Shown in pieces: positions 30,080 to 39,406 of a stretch of 64,000 bases of DNA (position 1 is the first letter of the stretch; every line of letters begins with the position of its first letter). The position numbers and the translations under genes were made by a program. A model generated the notes under the pieces. That model searched no databases. It saw only the letters and a list, made by a program, of their open reading frames with translations, and had not been told where the DNA came from. The stretch is from contig JAUIKY010000010.1 in NCBI GenBank assembly GCA_030430535.1, positions 1-64,000 of the forward strand. Direction: 5' to 3'. Source of the stretch: Bacteroidia bacterium (lineage in GTDB: Bacteria > Bacteroidota > Bacteroidia > Flavobacteriales > Flavobacteriaceae).

Positions 30080-31342
30080 TTGCTAACTAAAAATGAATTC
30101 ATGAAGAATAGAATATTGCTATTATTAGCATTTGCTTTTGCCCTAAAAACCAATGCCCAAGAAACTACCGTGATTATACCTAACGAAAACGATTCGAGGG
30201 TAATTACAACAGGCGTGCCGTTTGTGCTTATAGCGCCAGATGCGCGTGCAGCAGGTATGGGCGATATGGGGGTGGCCACTAGTGTTGATGCCTTTTCACA
30301 ACAATGGAACTCATCAAAGTATGCTTTTTCAGAAACCAAATCGGGTATCGGGGTAAGTTATACGCCTTATTTGAGTAAATTGGTGAACGATATTTTCTTA
30401 GGAAACCTAACTTATTTCAATCGTTTGGATGAACGTAGTGCCTTTGGGGTGAGTTTGAAATATTTTTCTTTGGGCGATATTGAATTTGTTCCAGATGAAT
30501 TTTCAGAACCTTTAATTCAGCGTCCGAATGAATTGACGATTGATGCATCCTACGCCTTGCGTTTGTCCGATCAATTTGCAATGTCGGTAGCTATGCGTTA
30601 TTTGCGTTCCGATTTACGGTTGAATGGCGTTGATGGGGATGCTACGGCAGCCAATACTTTTGGAGTGGATATTTCAGGATATTACCAAAGTGAAGAGCAA
30701 GCCTATTCCGATTTTAACGGAAGATGGCGTGGTGGTTTTGCCATCCAAAACGTGGGGCCAAAATTTAAGTACGATGAAGGCGGAACAGAAAACTTTCAGC
30801 CAACCAACTTACGCTTAGGTGGTGGTTTCGATTTTATTTTCGACGATTACAATAAAGTGTCGGTAACTGCCGAAGTGGCAAAGTTATTGGTGCCAACACC
30901 TCCAAAATTAGGAACGGAAATTGTTTTTGATGACCAAAATGGAAATGGCACTTACGAAGAGGGTGAAGACAATTTAATTAGGGAAACCGAAAACGTTATT
31001 TACGAAGGTCAGTCTCAAGACGTTAGCTTTTTATCTGGAATATTCCAATCTTTTGGTGATGCACCTGGCGGATTCAGTGAGGAGTTAAAAGAGTTTACTT
31101 GGGCTTTAGGTGCCGAGTATACTTATCAAGATTCGTTTGCTTTCCGTGGAGGTTATTTCAACGAAAGCGAAGAAAAAGGCGCTAGAAAATTTTTGGCTTT
31201 AGGTGCTGGATTTAAAGCGAATGTGGTGAATATCGATTTGTCGTATCTGTTCTCGGCTTCAAAAGTGCAAAGTCCGTTAGAAGGTACATTGCGTTTTTCA
31301 CTGACGTTCAATATTGGGGCTGGAGAGTATTATGAATACTAG
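30080..31342 (+). CDS. porV: T9SS outer-membrane protein PorV (LptO)
   Basis: APDARAAGMGDMGVATSVDAFSQQWNSSKYAF PorV signature; directly downstream of porU. Confidence 0.93.
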   Translation: MLTKNEFMKNRILLLLAFAFALKTNAQETTVIIPNENDSRVITTGVPFVLIAPDARAAGMGDMGVATSVDAFSQQWNSSKYAFSETKSGIGVSYTPYLSKLVNDIFLGNLTYFNRLDERSAFGVSLKYFSLGDIEFVPDEFSEPLIQRPNELTIDASYALRLSDQFAMSVAMRYLRSDLRLNGVDGDATAANTFGVDISGYYQSEEQAYSDFNGRWRGGFAIQNVGPKFKYDEGGTENFQPTNLRLGGGFDFIFDDYNKVSVTAEVAKLLVPTPPKLGTEIVFDDQNGNGTYEEGEDNLIRETENVIYEGQSQDVSFLSGIFQSFGDAPGGFSEELKEFTWALGAEYTYQDSFAFRGGYFNESEEKGARKFLALGAGFKANVVNIDLSYLFSASKVQSPLEGTLRFSLTFNIGAGEYYEY

Positions 31343-31379
31343 AAAAGTACAGACACGTTGTGTGATTTTCTAAAATTCA

Positions 31380-31540
31380 TCAGTTCGAGTGAATTTTTCG
31401 ATTGAAATGAGAAATAATTTGTATCGAGAATTGGAATTTTAGAAACAAAAAGTTCTCGATATGATTTTTTAAGCTCCGCTTAGGTATCTTCAATCAAAAT
31501 GTATTTTGATTTCAATAATCTCAAAATCTACTCGAACTGA
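31380..31540. repeat. Intergenic palindromic repeat with terminal inverted repeats TCAGTTCGAGT/ACTCGAACTGA
   Basis: 11-nt TIRs bounding 161 bp; shares a 22/24-nt block in inverse orientation with 35192-35215. Confidence 0.65.
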
Positions 31541-31665
31541 GGACTAAATAACATTTTTAGTTCAAAAAACACATATCGGTTATTGATACAAAAAAAACTA
31601 TGGCTTCGGCTATAGTTTTTTTGTTTAAAGGAGTTTCTTAAATTTACCGAACACGCACCCAACAG

Positions 31666-32148
31666 ATGAAAGAAATAAAAATAGAAACGACATTAAAGCT
31701 TTTTGAAAGTGTGGATGAACTGCCAACCGAAGTTTATAACCTAATGCAAAGTGCCGTTGAAGCCAGAAAAAGGGCTTATGCGCCCTATTCCAATTTTAAT
31801 GTGGGTGCAGCCATTTTGCTTGATAACGGCGAAGTGATTACCGGAAACAACCAAGAAAATGCATCCTATCCTTCAGGACTTTGTGCCGAACGAACAGCCG
31901 TTTACTATGCAGGGGCACAATTCCCCGATGCTAAGATTTTAAAAATGGCTATTTGTGCGGGATCAAAAACCCATATAACCCAAACACCCATTCCGCCATG
32001 TGGCGCCTGCAGGCAGGCCATTTCAGAATACGAAATCAAACAAAACACACCCATCGAAATTTATTTTATGGGAGAAACGGGGCAGATTGCCCAATCCCAT
32101 TCCCTAAAAAACCTCTTGCCTTTTATGTTCGATAAGTCTGTGCTTTAG
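31666..32148 (+). CDS. cdd: Cytidine deaminase
   Basis: CAERTAVYYA and PPCGACRQAI zinc motifs. Confidence 0.95.
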   Translation: MKEIKIETTLKLFESVDELPTEVYNLMQSAVEARKRAYAPYSNFNVGAAILLDNGEVITGNNQENASYPSGLCAERTAVYYAGAQFPDAKILKMAICAGSKTHITQTPIPPCGACRQAISEYEIKQNTPIEIYFMGETGQIAQSHSLKNLLPFMFDKSVL

Positions 32149-32313
32149 TTGGTTTTAAAGCGGTTCAACATGAATGTAATCGATTAAATTTTGAATAAAT
32201 CTACAATTGGCTAAAAAATATTGTTAAATATTTAAAGAAGCAAGGTAGAAGTAAAATATTTGCATTTTTTTTACTTAAATGAAATTGGGCTTTTTCAATA
32301 CGGCACAATGTGT

Positions 32314-32321
32314 TACTTTTG
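32314..32321 (+). promoter_or_regulatory. -7 box (TACTTTTG) upstream of pdhA
   Basis: TAnnTTTG match 33 nt before the pdhA ATG. Confidence 0.5.
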
Positions 32322-32354
32322 TATTTCGCTTATAAAAAATTATAAAAGTATTCC

Positions 32355-33353
32355 ATGCAAAAAATCACAAAAGAGGTTTACCTCAAATGGTATGAAGATA
32401 TGTTGTTCTGGAGAAAGTTTGAAGACAAGCTAGCTGCAGTATATATTCAACAAAAAGTAAGAGGATTTCTTCACTTGTACAATGGTCAGGAAGCTGTGTT
32501 GGCAGGAGCGCTACACGCCATGGATTTGACCAAAGATAAAATGATAACTGCCTACCGTAACCACGTACAACCTATAGGTATGGGTGTGGATCCAAAACGT
32601 GTAATGGCCGAATTGTATGGAAAAGGCACGGGAACCTCACAAGGTTTAGGGGGATCGATGCATATCTTTTCAAAAGAGCACCGTTTTTATGGTGGTCATG
32701 GTATTGTTGGTGGCCAAATTCCTTTAGGAGCAGGTATCGCTTTTGGAGATAAGTACCACGGTAGCGATGCCGTTACCTTGTGCTGCTTTGGTGATGGTGC
32801 TGCCCGTCAAGGGTCGCTTCACGAAGCCTTTAACTTGGCTATGCTTTGGAAATTGCCAGTAGTATTTGTTTGTGAAAACAACGGGTATGCTATGGGAACT
32901 TCAGTAGAGAGAACAGCCAACCACACCGAAATCTGGAAATTAGGTTTGGGTTACGATATGCCTTGTGGTCCTGTAGATGGAATGAACCCGATTAAAGTGG
33001 CCGAAGCATTTGATGAAGCCATCCAAAGAGGACGCCGTGGTGAAGGCCCAACATTTTTGGAACTTAAAACTTACCGCTATAGAGGGCACTCTATGAGTGA
33101 TGCGCAACATTATAGAACCAAGGAAGAAGTTGAGGAATACAAGAAAATTGATCCGATAACCCAGGTTAAGGATGTTATTCTTAAAAAGAAATATGCTACC
33201 GAAGACCAAATAAAGGAAATAGATAAGCGAGTAAAGGATCGCGTTTCAGAATGTGAAAAATTTGCAGAAGAATCACCTTGGCCAGAAAAGAGCGTGATGT
33301 ACGATGCGGTTTACGAGCAAGAAGATTATCCATTTATTCAACACAAAATATAA
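32355..33353 (+). CDS. pdhA: Pyruvate dehydrogenase E1 component subunit alpha
   Basis: GDGAARQGSLHEAFNLAMLWKLPVVFVCENNGYAMGT ThDP motif. Confidence 0.96.
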   Translation: MQKITKEVYLKWYEDMLFWRKFEDKLAAVYIQQKVRGFLHLYNGQEAVLAGALHAMDLTKDKMITAYRNHVQPIGMGVDPKRVMAELYGKGTGTSQGLGGSMHIFSKEHRFYGGHGIVGGQIPLGAGIAFGDKYHGSDAVTLCCFGDGAARQGSLHEAFNLAMLWKLPVVFVCENNGYAMGTSVERTANHTEIWKLGLGYDMPCGPVDGMNPIKVAEAFDEAIQRGRRGEGPTFLELKTYRYRGHSMSDAQHYRTKEEVEEYKKIDPITQVKDVILKKKYATEDQIKEIDKRVKDRVSECEKFAEESPWPEKSVMYDAVYEQEDYPFIQHKI

Positions 33354-33356
33354 ACT

Positions 33357-34991
33357 ATGGCAATAGTAGTAAATATGCCGCGTTTAAGCGATACCATGGA
33401 AGAAGGTACCGTTGCGGCTTGGTTAAAGAAAGTAGGAGATAAAGTAGAGGAAGGCGATATTTTAGCTGAAATTGAAACCGATAAAGCCACTATGGAGTTC
33501 GAATCTTTTAACGAAGGAACGTTGCTTCATATAGGTGTTCAAGAAGGCGAAACTACAAAAGTAGATGAACTTTTAGCCATTATTGGTGAAGAGGGTGAAG
33601 ATATTTCTGGTTTGTTGAATGGTGGTGGTAGCGCTTCCGAGGAAACAAAAGAAGAAACCACTGAAGAGAGTGCTTCTGAAGGTTCAAATGAAGACGCTGG
33701 TTCAGCGAGCGAAGTCGAACTGCCTGAAGGTGTAATCGTGGTGACCATGCCTCGATTAAGTGATACCATGGAAGAAGGTACGGTAGCCACTTGGTTGAAA
33801 AAAGTAGGAGACAAAGTAGAGGAAGGCGATATTTTAGCTGAAATCGAAACGGATAAAGCTACTATGGAATTCGAATCGTTCCAATCGGGTACCTTATTGG
33901 AAATCGGATTGCAGGAAGGCGAATCGGCAAAAGTAGATTCGTTATTGGCCATCATAGGCCCGGAAGGAACCGATGTTTCTGGTGTGGCTGCTAATTTTTC
34001 AGCTGGTCCGGCCAAAAAAGAAGCTGCTCCAAAACAAGAAGCGCCTAAAAAAGAAGCTCCAAAGGCAGCACCTGCAAAAACAGAAACTAAATCGAGTGCG
34101 CCCAAACCAACGCCTGTTACAGAAAACGGACGTGTGTTTGTGTCGCCATTGGCGAAGAAATTGGCCGACGAAAAAGGCATCAACTTAACGAAAGTTCAGG
34201 GGTCTGGTGAAAACGGACGTATCGTTAAGCGCGATATTGAAAATTATGAACCAGCTGCAGCAGTTGCTGAAAGTTCAGTAGCAGTTACCGGTTTTGCTAT
34301 TGCGGGCGAAGAAAAAACCGAAGAGGTAAAAAATTCTTCTATGCGTAAAGCGATTGCTAAATCTTTGGGTAATTCCAAATTTAGCGCACCGCATTTCTAC
34401 TTAAATATTGAGGTGGATATGGATAATGCGATGGCTTCCCGTAAAACGATTAACGAGATTCCAGATACCAAAGTATCGTTTAACGATATGGTGGTTAAGG
34501 CTTGTGCTATGGCATTGGTAAAGCACCCTCAAGTAAATACAACTTGGAGTGATAACGTTACTAAATTCCACAGTCACATCCATGTTGGAGTTGCCGTTGC
34601 GGTAGATGACGGTTTGGTGGTGCCAGTAATCAAGCACACCAACTCGTTGAGCTTAACGCAAATAGGTGCTTCGGTACGTGATTTAGCTGGTAAAGCTCGT
34701 AACAAGAAAATCAAGCCAGACGAAATGACCGGCAGTACCTTTACAGTGTCTAACTTAGGTATGTTCGGTATTGAAAGTTTTACATCGATTATAAATCAAC
34801 CAAACTCTGCTATTTTATCGGTAGGAGCAATTGTTCAAAAACCAGTGGTTAAAAACGGACAAATTGTAGTTGGTAATACGATGATGTTAACTTTGGCTTG
34901 CGATCACCGTACTGTTGACGGTGCCGTAGGTGCGCAGTTTTTGCAAACATTAAAAACATTTATTGAGAATCCTGTAACTATGATTGCGTAG
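33357..34991 (+). CDS. pdhC: Dihydrolipoamide acetyltransferase (PDH E2), two lipoyl domains
   Basis: Two ETDKATMEFES lipoyl motifs, E3-binding domain, catalytic DHRTVDGAVGAQFL. Confidence 0.96.
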   Translation: MAIVVNMPRLSDTMEEGTVAAWLKKVGDKVEEGDILAEIETDKATMEFESFNEGTLLHIGVQEGETTKVDELLAIIGEEGEDISGLLNGGGSASEETKEETTEESASEGSNEDAGSASEVELPEGVIVVTMPRLSDTMEEGTVATWLKKVGDKVEEGDILAEIETDKATMEFESFQSGTLLEIGLQEGESAKVDSLLAIIGPEGTDVSGVAANFSAGPAKKEAAPKQEAPKKEAPKAAPAKTETKSSAPKPTPVTENGRVFVSPLAKKLADEKGINLTKVQGSGENGRIVKRDIENYEPAAAVAESSVAVTGFAIAGEEKTEEVKNSSMRKAIAKSLGNSKFSAPHFYLNIEVDMDNAMASRKTINEIPDTKVSFNDMVVKACAMALVKHPQVNTTWSDNVTKFHSHIHVGVAVAVDDGLVVPVIKHTNSLSLTQIGASVRDLAGKARNKKIKPDEMTGSTFTVSNLGMFGIESFTSIINQPNSAILSVGAIVQKPVVKNGQIVVGNTMMLTLACDHRTVDGAVGAQFLQTLKTFIENPVTMIA

Positions 34992-35083
34992 TTGTAAATC
35001 AACTCAATTTATAATACAAAAGCCTGTTTCATTCATTTGATTCAGGTTTTTTTTATCTTTAACCTGAATAGGGGCAAATGCGT

Positions 35084-35128
35084 CACTTCTCGATACAAAA
35101 TTCTTGTAGAATTTTGTATCGAGAAGTG
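35084..35128. repeat. Perfect 21-bp hairpin (CACTTCTCGATACAAAATTCT-tgt-AGAATTTTGTATCGAGAAGTG)
   Basis: Perfect inverted arms, 3-nt loop; followed by CTGAGCTTGTCGAAG repeat motif. Confidence 0.85.
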
Positions 35129-35275
35129 CGTTTTGGCAGAAATTTTCTTGTTTTCGATAGTTCTGCTGAGCTTGTCGAAGTGCGAATTCCACTCATTTCA
35201 ATCGTGAAATTCACTTTAACTGGCTAAAATTTCTTATCTACTATTCACCTACATTTAGTTTTTTTAAATTTCAAT

Positions 35276-36256
35276 ATGAATAAAATTTTAGTTTTTTCTT
35301 TCGCCCTGTTGGTTTTGGGCTGCGGTTCCCAAAAAAAGATTTCAGAAGTAGCTTCCCCACAAGAAACAAGTGAAAATTCAGTAACCAAATTGCCGAAGAC
35401 CGATATGAAATCGGCTCTGAAATATTTGGCTTCCGATGCTTTAAAAGGAAGACAAACAGGGACAGTAGGGTTAGAATCGGCGGCACAATTTATTGAACGG
35501 GTTTTTGAAGAACACCATGTTCTGCCTTACTTTGAAACCTATCGCGATAGCTTTAAAATAAAGACTATTGATGGCTATAATATTGTGGGCTATCTTGAAG
35601 GCCATGACCCAGAGCTGAAAAACGAGTTCGTTATTCTGGGCGCCCACTACGATCATATTGGAATTGTAGACGCCGTAAACGGTGATAATATTGCCAATGG
35701 CGCCAACGACGATGCATCGGGAACGGTGGCGGTGTTGGAGTGGGCTAAATACTTTGCAAAAACTAAAAACAACAAACGGAGCATATTGTTCACGCTATAC
35801 GATGCTGAAGAAATGGGCTTAAAAGGTTCGGAACATTTGGCCGAAAGACTCAAAAAAGAGAATTTGAATCTGTACACCATGATCAATTTCGAAATGGTGG
35901 GTGTGCCGAGAGCTGCAAGCGAAACTATGGCTTATGTTACAGGTTTTGAACTATCGAATATGGCTGAAAAACTGAATGAATATGCCCAAGAGGACATTGT
36001 TGGTTTTTTGCCGCAAGCCAAGCAGTATAATCTGTTTCAACGTTCTGATAATTATCCATTTTACAATAGTTTTAAAATTCCGGCGCAAGCCATTTCAACC
36101 TTCGATTTCACCAATTTTGATTATTACCACCACGTTGATGATGAAGCCGATAAAATGGATTTAGTCCATATGCAAAACTTTATAAATAAAATGATTCCAG
36201 CGCTAGAAGGTATGATTAATGCACCAACAAAAGAAATAAAAATAAGCAATGAGTAA
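35276..36256 (+). CDS. M28-family metallopeptidase lipoprotein
   Basis: Lipobox LLVLGC; GAHYDHIG, NGANDDASGTVAVLEWAK, YDAEEMGLKGS. Confidence 0.93.
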   Translation: MNKILVFSFALLVLGCGSQKKISEVASPQETSENSVTKLPKTDMKSALKYLASDALKGRQTGTVGLESAAQFIERVFEEHHVLPYFETYRDSFKIKTIDGYNIVGYLEGHDPELKNEFVILGAHYDHIGIVDAVNGDNIANGANDDASGTVAVLEWAKYFAKTKNNKRSILFTLYDAEEMGLKGSEHLAERLKKENLNLYTMINFEMVGVPRAASETMAYVTGFELSNMAEKLNEYAQEDIVGFLPQAKQYNLFQRSDNYPFYNSFKIPAQAISTFDFTNFDYYHHVDDEADKMDLVHMQNFINKMIPALEGMINAPTKEIKISNE

Positions 36257-36932
36257 AAATATCATCATAACAGGAACAAGTAGAGGCATTGGGTTTGAGT
36301 TGGTAAAACTGTTTGCGGCTGCGGGCCACCAGGTTTTGGCACTTTCCAGAAACGATGGGCCTATCCTAGGTTTGGATTTGGAAAATGTAACAGCTTTTTC
36401 GTTCGATTTGGCCAATGCTGAAGCTTATTCAAAAGTTGAAAAATTTATAACTGAAAATTGGCAACAAGTTGATGTGTTGATTAACAATGCGGGAATGTTA
36501 GTTAACAAACCGTTTTCAGAAATTACCATGCAAGATTTTGAGGCGGTTTACAAAACTAACGTTTACGGGGTTGCCGAATTAACCCGCGTGGTACTACCTT
36601 TTATGGAAAAGGGAAGCCATGTAGTTACTATTAGCTCTATGGGAGGTGTTCAGGGCAGTATGAAGTTTCCGGGCTTGGCCGCCTACAGTTCCAGTAAAGC
36701 CGCAGTAATCACTTTAACCGAATTACTCGCCGAGGAATATAAAGAATCAGGAATATCATTTAATGTGTTGGCCTTGGGCGCGGTACAGACCGAAATGCTC
36801 GAGGAAGCCTTTCCAGGCTACCAAGCACCAACAACAGCTTTAGAAATGGCAGAATACATCTTTAATTTTTCATTAACTGGACAAAAATACTATAACGGAA
36901 AATTGTTGCAGGTTTCTAATTCTACGCCATAG
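36249..36932 (+). CDS. SDR-family oxidoreductase
   Basis: GTSRGIGFELVKLFAAAG, NNAGM, YSSSKAA. Confidence 0.93.
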   Translation: MSKNIIITGTSRGIGFELVKLFAAAGHQVLALSRNDGPILGLDLENVTAFSFDLANAEAYSKVEKFITENWQQVDVLINNAGMLVNKPFSEITMQDFEAVYKTNVYGVAELTRVVLPFMEKGSHVVTISSMGGVQGSMKFPGLAAYSSSKAAVITLTELLAEEYKESGISFNVLALGAVQTEMLEEAFPGYQAPTTALEMAEYIFNFSLTGQKYYNGKLLQVSNSTP

Positions 36933-36937
36933 AAACT

Positions 36938-37582
36938 TTACCTTTTTTTACCTTGATATTTATCATGCAACCCTTCCCCATTTAAAATTTTACCTGTGCA
37001 TTTTTCAATTCTTGAAATTCGGGTTTTAGATTGTTTTGGAGCAGAAAAGTAAAGGATGTAACCGCGCTGTCGTCCGGGCGTTAAAGCTTCGAATGCCGTT
37101 TTTAATGTCGGGTCTTCCTCAAATTTTTGTTCCAGCTCTTCGGGTAGTGGTTCGGGGTTCTTTTTGAATTCAATTTTCAATCCTGCTTTTTCGGCTTCAA
37201 TAGCTTCAAAAATATAAGCTTTAATATCGCTTTCCAGAGATTTGATTTTATCGGTATCGGTAAATTTAATCAACCGAACGGCTTGTGAGTTTTCGCCCGG
37301 CCTTTCTAAAATATTTTTGGAATCGTTCAGCAGCGCACCTTTAAAAAAACTGATGGCACTATGGTTTTTAAAAGCACAGAGCATCAATATATTTTTTTCA
37401 TTGTATGTGTAGGTGGGCATGCCCCATTTGCAATCTTCAGTTAATCCGCATTGCAAAACCAGTTTTCTTAGCGCTTCCAATTCGGCAATCCATGTGTGTA
37501 CTTTGCAATCGGGCGTGCCGCCAAGAGCGCATCTTCCGCAGCCTTCTTCAAAATATTGCTCTGCTGTTTGAGTCATTTCCAT
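36938..37582 (-). CDS. YdeI/OmpD-associated, DUF1801-like protein
   Basis: CKWGMPTYTYNEKNI...FFKGALL and TPGRQRGYILYFSAPKQSKTRISRIEK. Confidence 0.8.
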   Translation of the reverse strand: MEMTQTAEQYFEEGCGRCALGGTPDCKVHTWIAELEALRKLVLQCGLTEDCKWGMPTYTYNEKNILMLCAFKNHSAISFFKGALLNDSKNILERPGENSQAVRLIKFTDTDKIKSLESDIKAYIFEAIEAEKAGLKIEFKKNPEPLPEELEQKFEEDPTLKTAFEALTPGRQRGYILYFSAPKQSKTRISRIEKCTGKILNGEGLHDKYQGKKR

Positions 37583-37673
37583 GGGTGTCAGTTTTAATGG
37601 TTAAAACGAATTTCATCATTTATTTTGATAAAGTCAAGTTTGTGTTTGGCAGAAAACTATTAATTTAGCAGTA

Positions 37674-38267
37674 ATGCAAGAACGACTTCAAAATTACATT
37701 CCCCCCAAAGCATTGCCTAGAGTTTTAGGTTTGTTGGAGCACGACCATTTAACCGTTAAAGTAAAAAAGGAACGCAAAACCCGCCATGGCGATTACATGC
37801 GTTTGCCTAACGGAAAGCATCAAATAACCATAAATTCGAACTTGAACCCCTACCGTTTTTTAATTACGTTGGTACACGAAATTGCTCATTTTGAAGCTTA
37901 TGAGAATTTTGGGAAGTTTATAAAACCACACGGTAAAGAATGGAAGAAAACGTTTCAGCATTTAATGTTGCCCTTTTTAAATCCGGATATTTTTCCTGTT
38001 GAATTGTTGCCGCTTTTAGCAAAGCATTTTAAAAATCCCAAAGCATCGAGCGACACCGATGCGCCTTTAGCCTTAGCTTTAAAGCAATTTGACGAACCCA
38101 ATAATAAATCGTATGTTTTTGAAGTACCTTTGGGGCGGGAGTTTAAACTCTATAACGGACGGGTTTTTAAAAAAGGAAACAAGCGCGTTAAGCGTTTTGA
38201 ATGCATTGAGGTTAAAACAGGCCGATTGTACTTGTTTAACCCCAATGCCGAAGTAGAGATTGTTTAA
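37674..38267 (+). CDS. SprT-like zinc metalloprotease domain protein
   Basis: HEIAHFEAYENFGKFIKPHGKEWK (HExxH). Confidence 0.85.
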   Translation: MQERLQNYIPPKALPRVLGLLEHDHLTVKVKKERKTRHGDYMRLPNGKHQITINSNLNPYRFLITLVHEIAHFEAYENFGKFIKPHGKEWKKTFQHLMLPFLNPDIFPVELLPLLAKHFKNPKASSDTDAPLALALKQFDEPNNKSYVFEVPLGREFKLYNGRVFKKGNKRVKRFECIEVKTGRLYLFNPNAEVEIV

Positions 38268-38323
38268 TTACGGAATATGCATAACGAGCTAATTTATGTG
38301 CATTCCTATAAAATAAAGTAAAT

Positions 38324-39403
38324 ATGAATAAGAATTATTATGCCATATTAATGGCAGGAGGAGTAGGGTCTAGATTTTGGCCAGTAAGTACGCAGGATTT
38401 TCCTAAGCAATTTCACGATATGTTGGGTACTGGAGATACTTTGATTCAGAAAACATTCCAGCGTTTGGCTCATTTAATTCCTAAGGAAAATATCTATATT
38501 TTAACTAACGAGCGTTATAACGATTTGGTGTTGGAACAATTGCCAGAAGTCACCCAAAAACAGGTGGTTTTAGAACCAGCCATGCGAAACACAGCGCCCT
38601 GCATTTTGTATGCTTCGTTAAAAATACAGAAGGAAAACCCCGACGCGGTAATGATTGTGGCACCCAGTGACCATTGGATTGAAGACGAACAAGCTTTTTC
38701 AAACAATGTTAAGCAGGCCTTTGATTTTTGTGAGAAAAACGATGCGTTGATGACCTTGGGTATTCAGCCTACTTTCCCGAATACGGGGTATGGTTATATT
38801 GAGTTTGATAAATCTGCTTCGGAAGATATTAAATCAGTTAACCAATTTAGGGAAAAACCAGATTATGAAGCCGCCAAAGAGTTTATTGCTAAAGGAAACT
38901 TTTTATGGAATGCGGGCATATTTATGTGGAGCGTAAAAAGTGTGGTTGAAGCTTTTAAGAAGAATCAACCAAGTTTATATGCGCATTTTGAAGCAGGAAT
39001 TTCTACCTATAACACTCAAGGAGAAGCTGCTTTTATTGAAGAAAACTATCCCAAAGCCGAGAACATTTCGGTAGATTATGCCATTATGGAAAAATCGAGC
39101 AATGTGTTTGTGATTGCAGCCGATTTCGATTGGAACGACTTGGGTACCTGGGGCAGTCTTTACGATAAACTGGATAAAACCGAAAACGGCAATGCGGTGG
39201 TTAATGCCAGAACCTTAGTAGAAGATGCCACAGGGAATATGATCAGTACCCCAAAAAATAAGATTGTGGTGATTGATGGTATTCAGGATTATATTATTGT
39301 TGATAAAGACGAAGTTTTACTTATCTTTCCTAAGTCGAAAGAACAGGATATTAAGAAAACCCTCCAAAAGGTAAAAGACAAGTTTGGAGAGCAATATGGC
39401 TAA
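38324..39403 (+). CDS. Mannose-1-phosphate guanylyltransferase
   Basis: MAGGVGSRFWPVSTQDFPKQF, FREKPDYEAAKEF, NAGIFMWSV. Confidence 0.94.
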   Translation: MNKNYYAILMAGGVGSRFWPVSTQDFPKQFHDMLGTGDTLIQKTFQRLAHLIPKENIYILTNERYNDLVLEQLPEVTQKQVVLEPAMRNTAPCILYASLKIQKENPDAVMIVAPSDHWIEDEQAFSNNVKQAFDFCEKNDALMTLGIQPTFPNTGYGYIEFDKSASEDIKSVNQFREKPDYEAAKEFIAKGNFLWNAGIFMWSVKSVVEAFKKNQPSLYAHFEAGISTYNTQGEAAFIEENYPKAENISVDYAIMEKSSNVFVIAADFDWNDLGTWGSLYDKLDKTENGNAVVNARTLVEDATGNMISTPKNKIVVIDGIQDYIIVDKDEVLLIFPKSKEQDIKKTLQKVKDKFGEQYG

Positions 39404-39406
39404 AAT

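Noticed and set aside
32174-32187. TGTAATCGATTAAA as a fourth LacI operator upstream of pdhA
   Set aside because: Central ATCGAT matches but flanks (TA instead of CA/TG) do not; unrelated gene context.
33539-34183. 214-aa minus-strand ORF
   Set aside because: Lies wholly antisense to pdhC; low-complexity composition mirrors the Ala/Pro/Glu-rich linker of PdhC.
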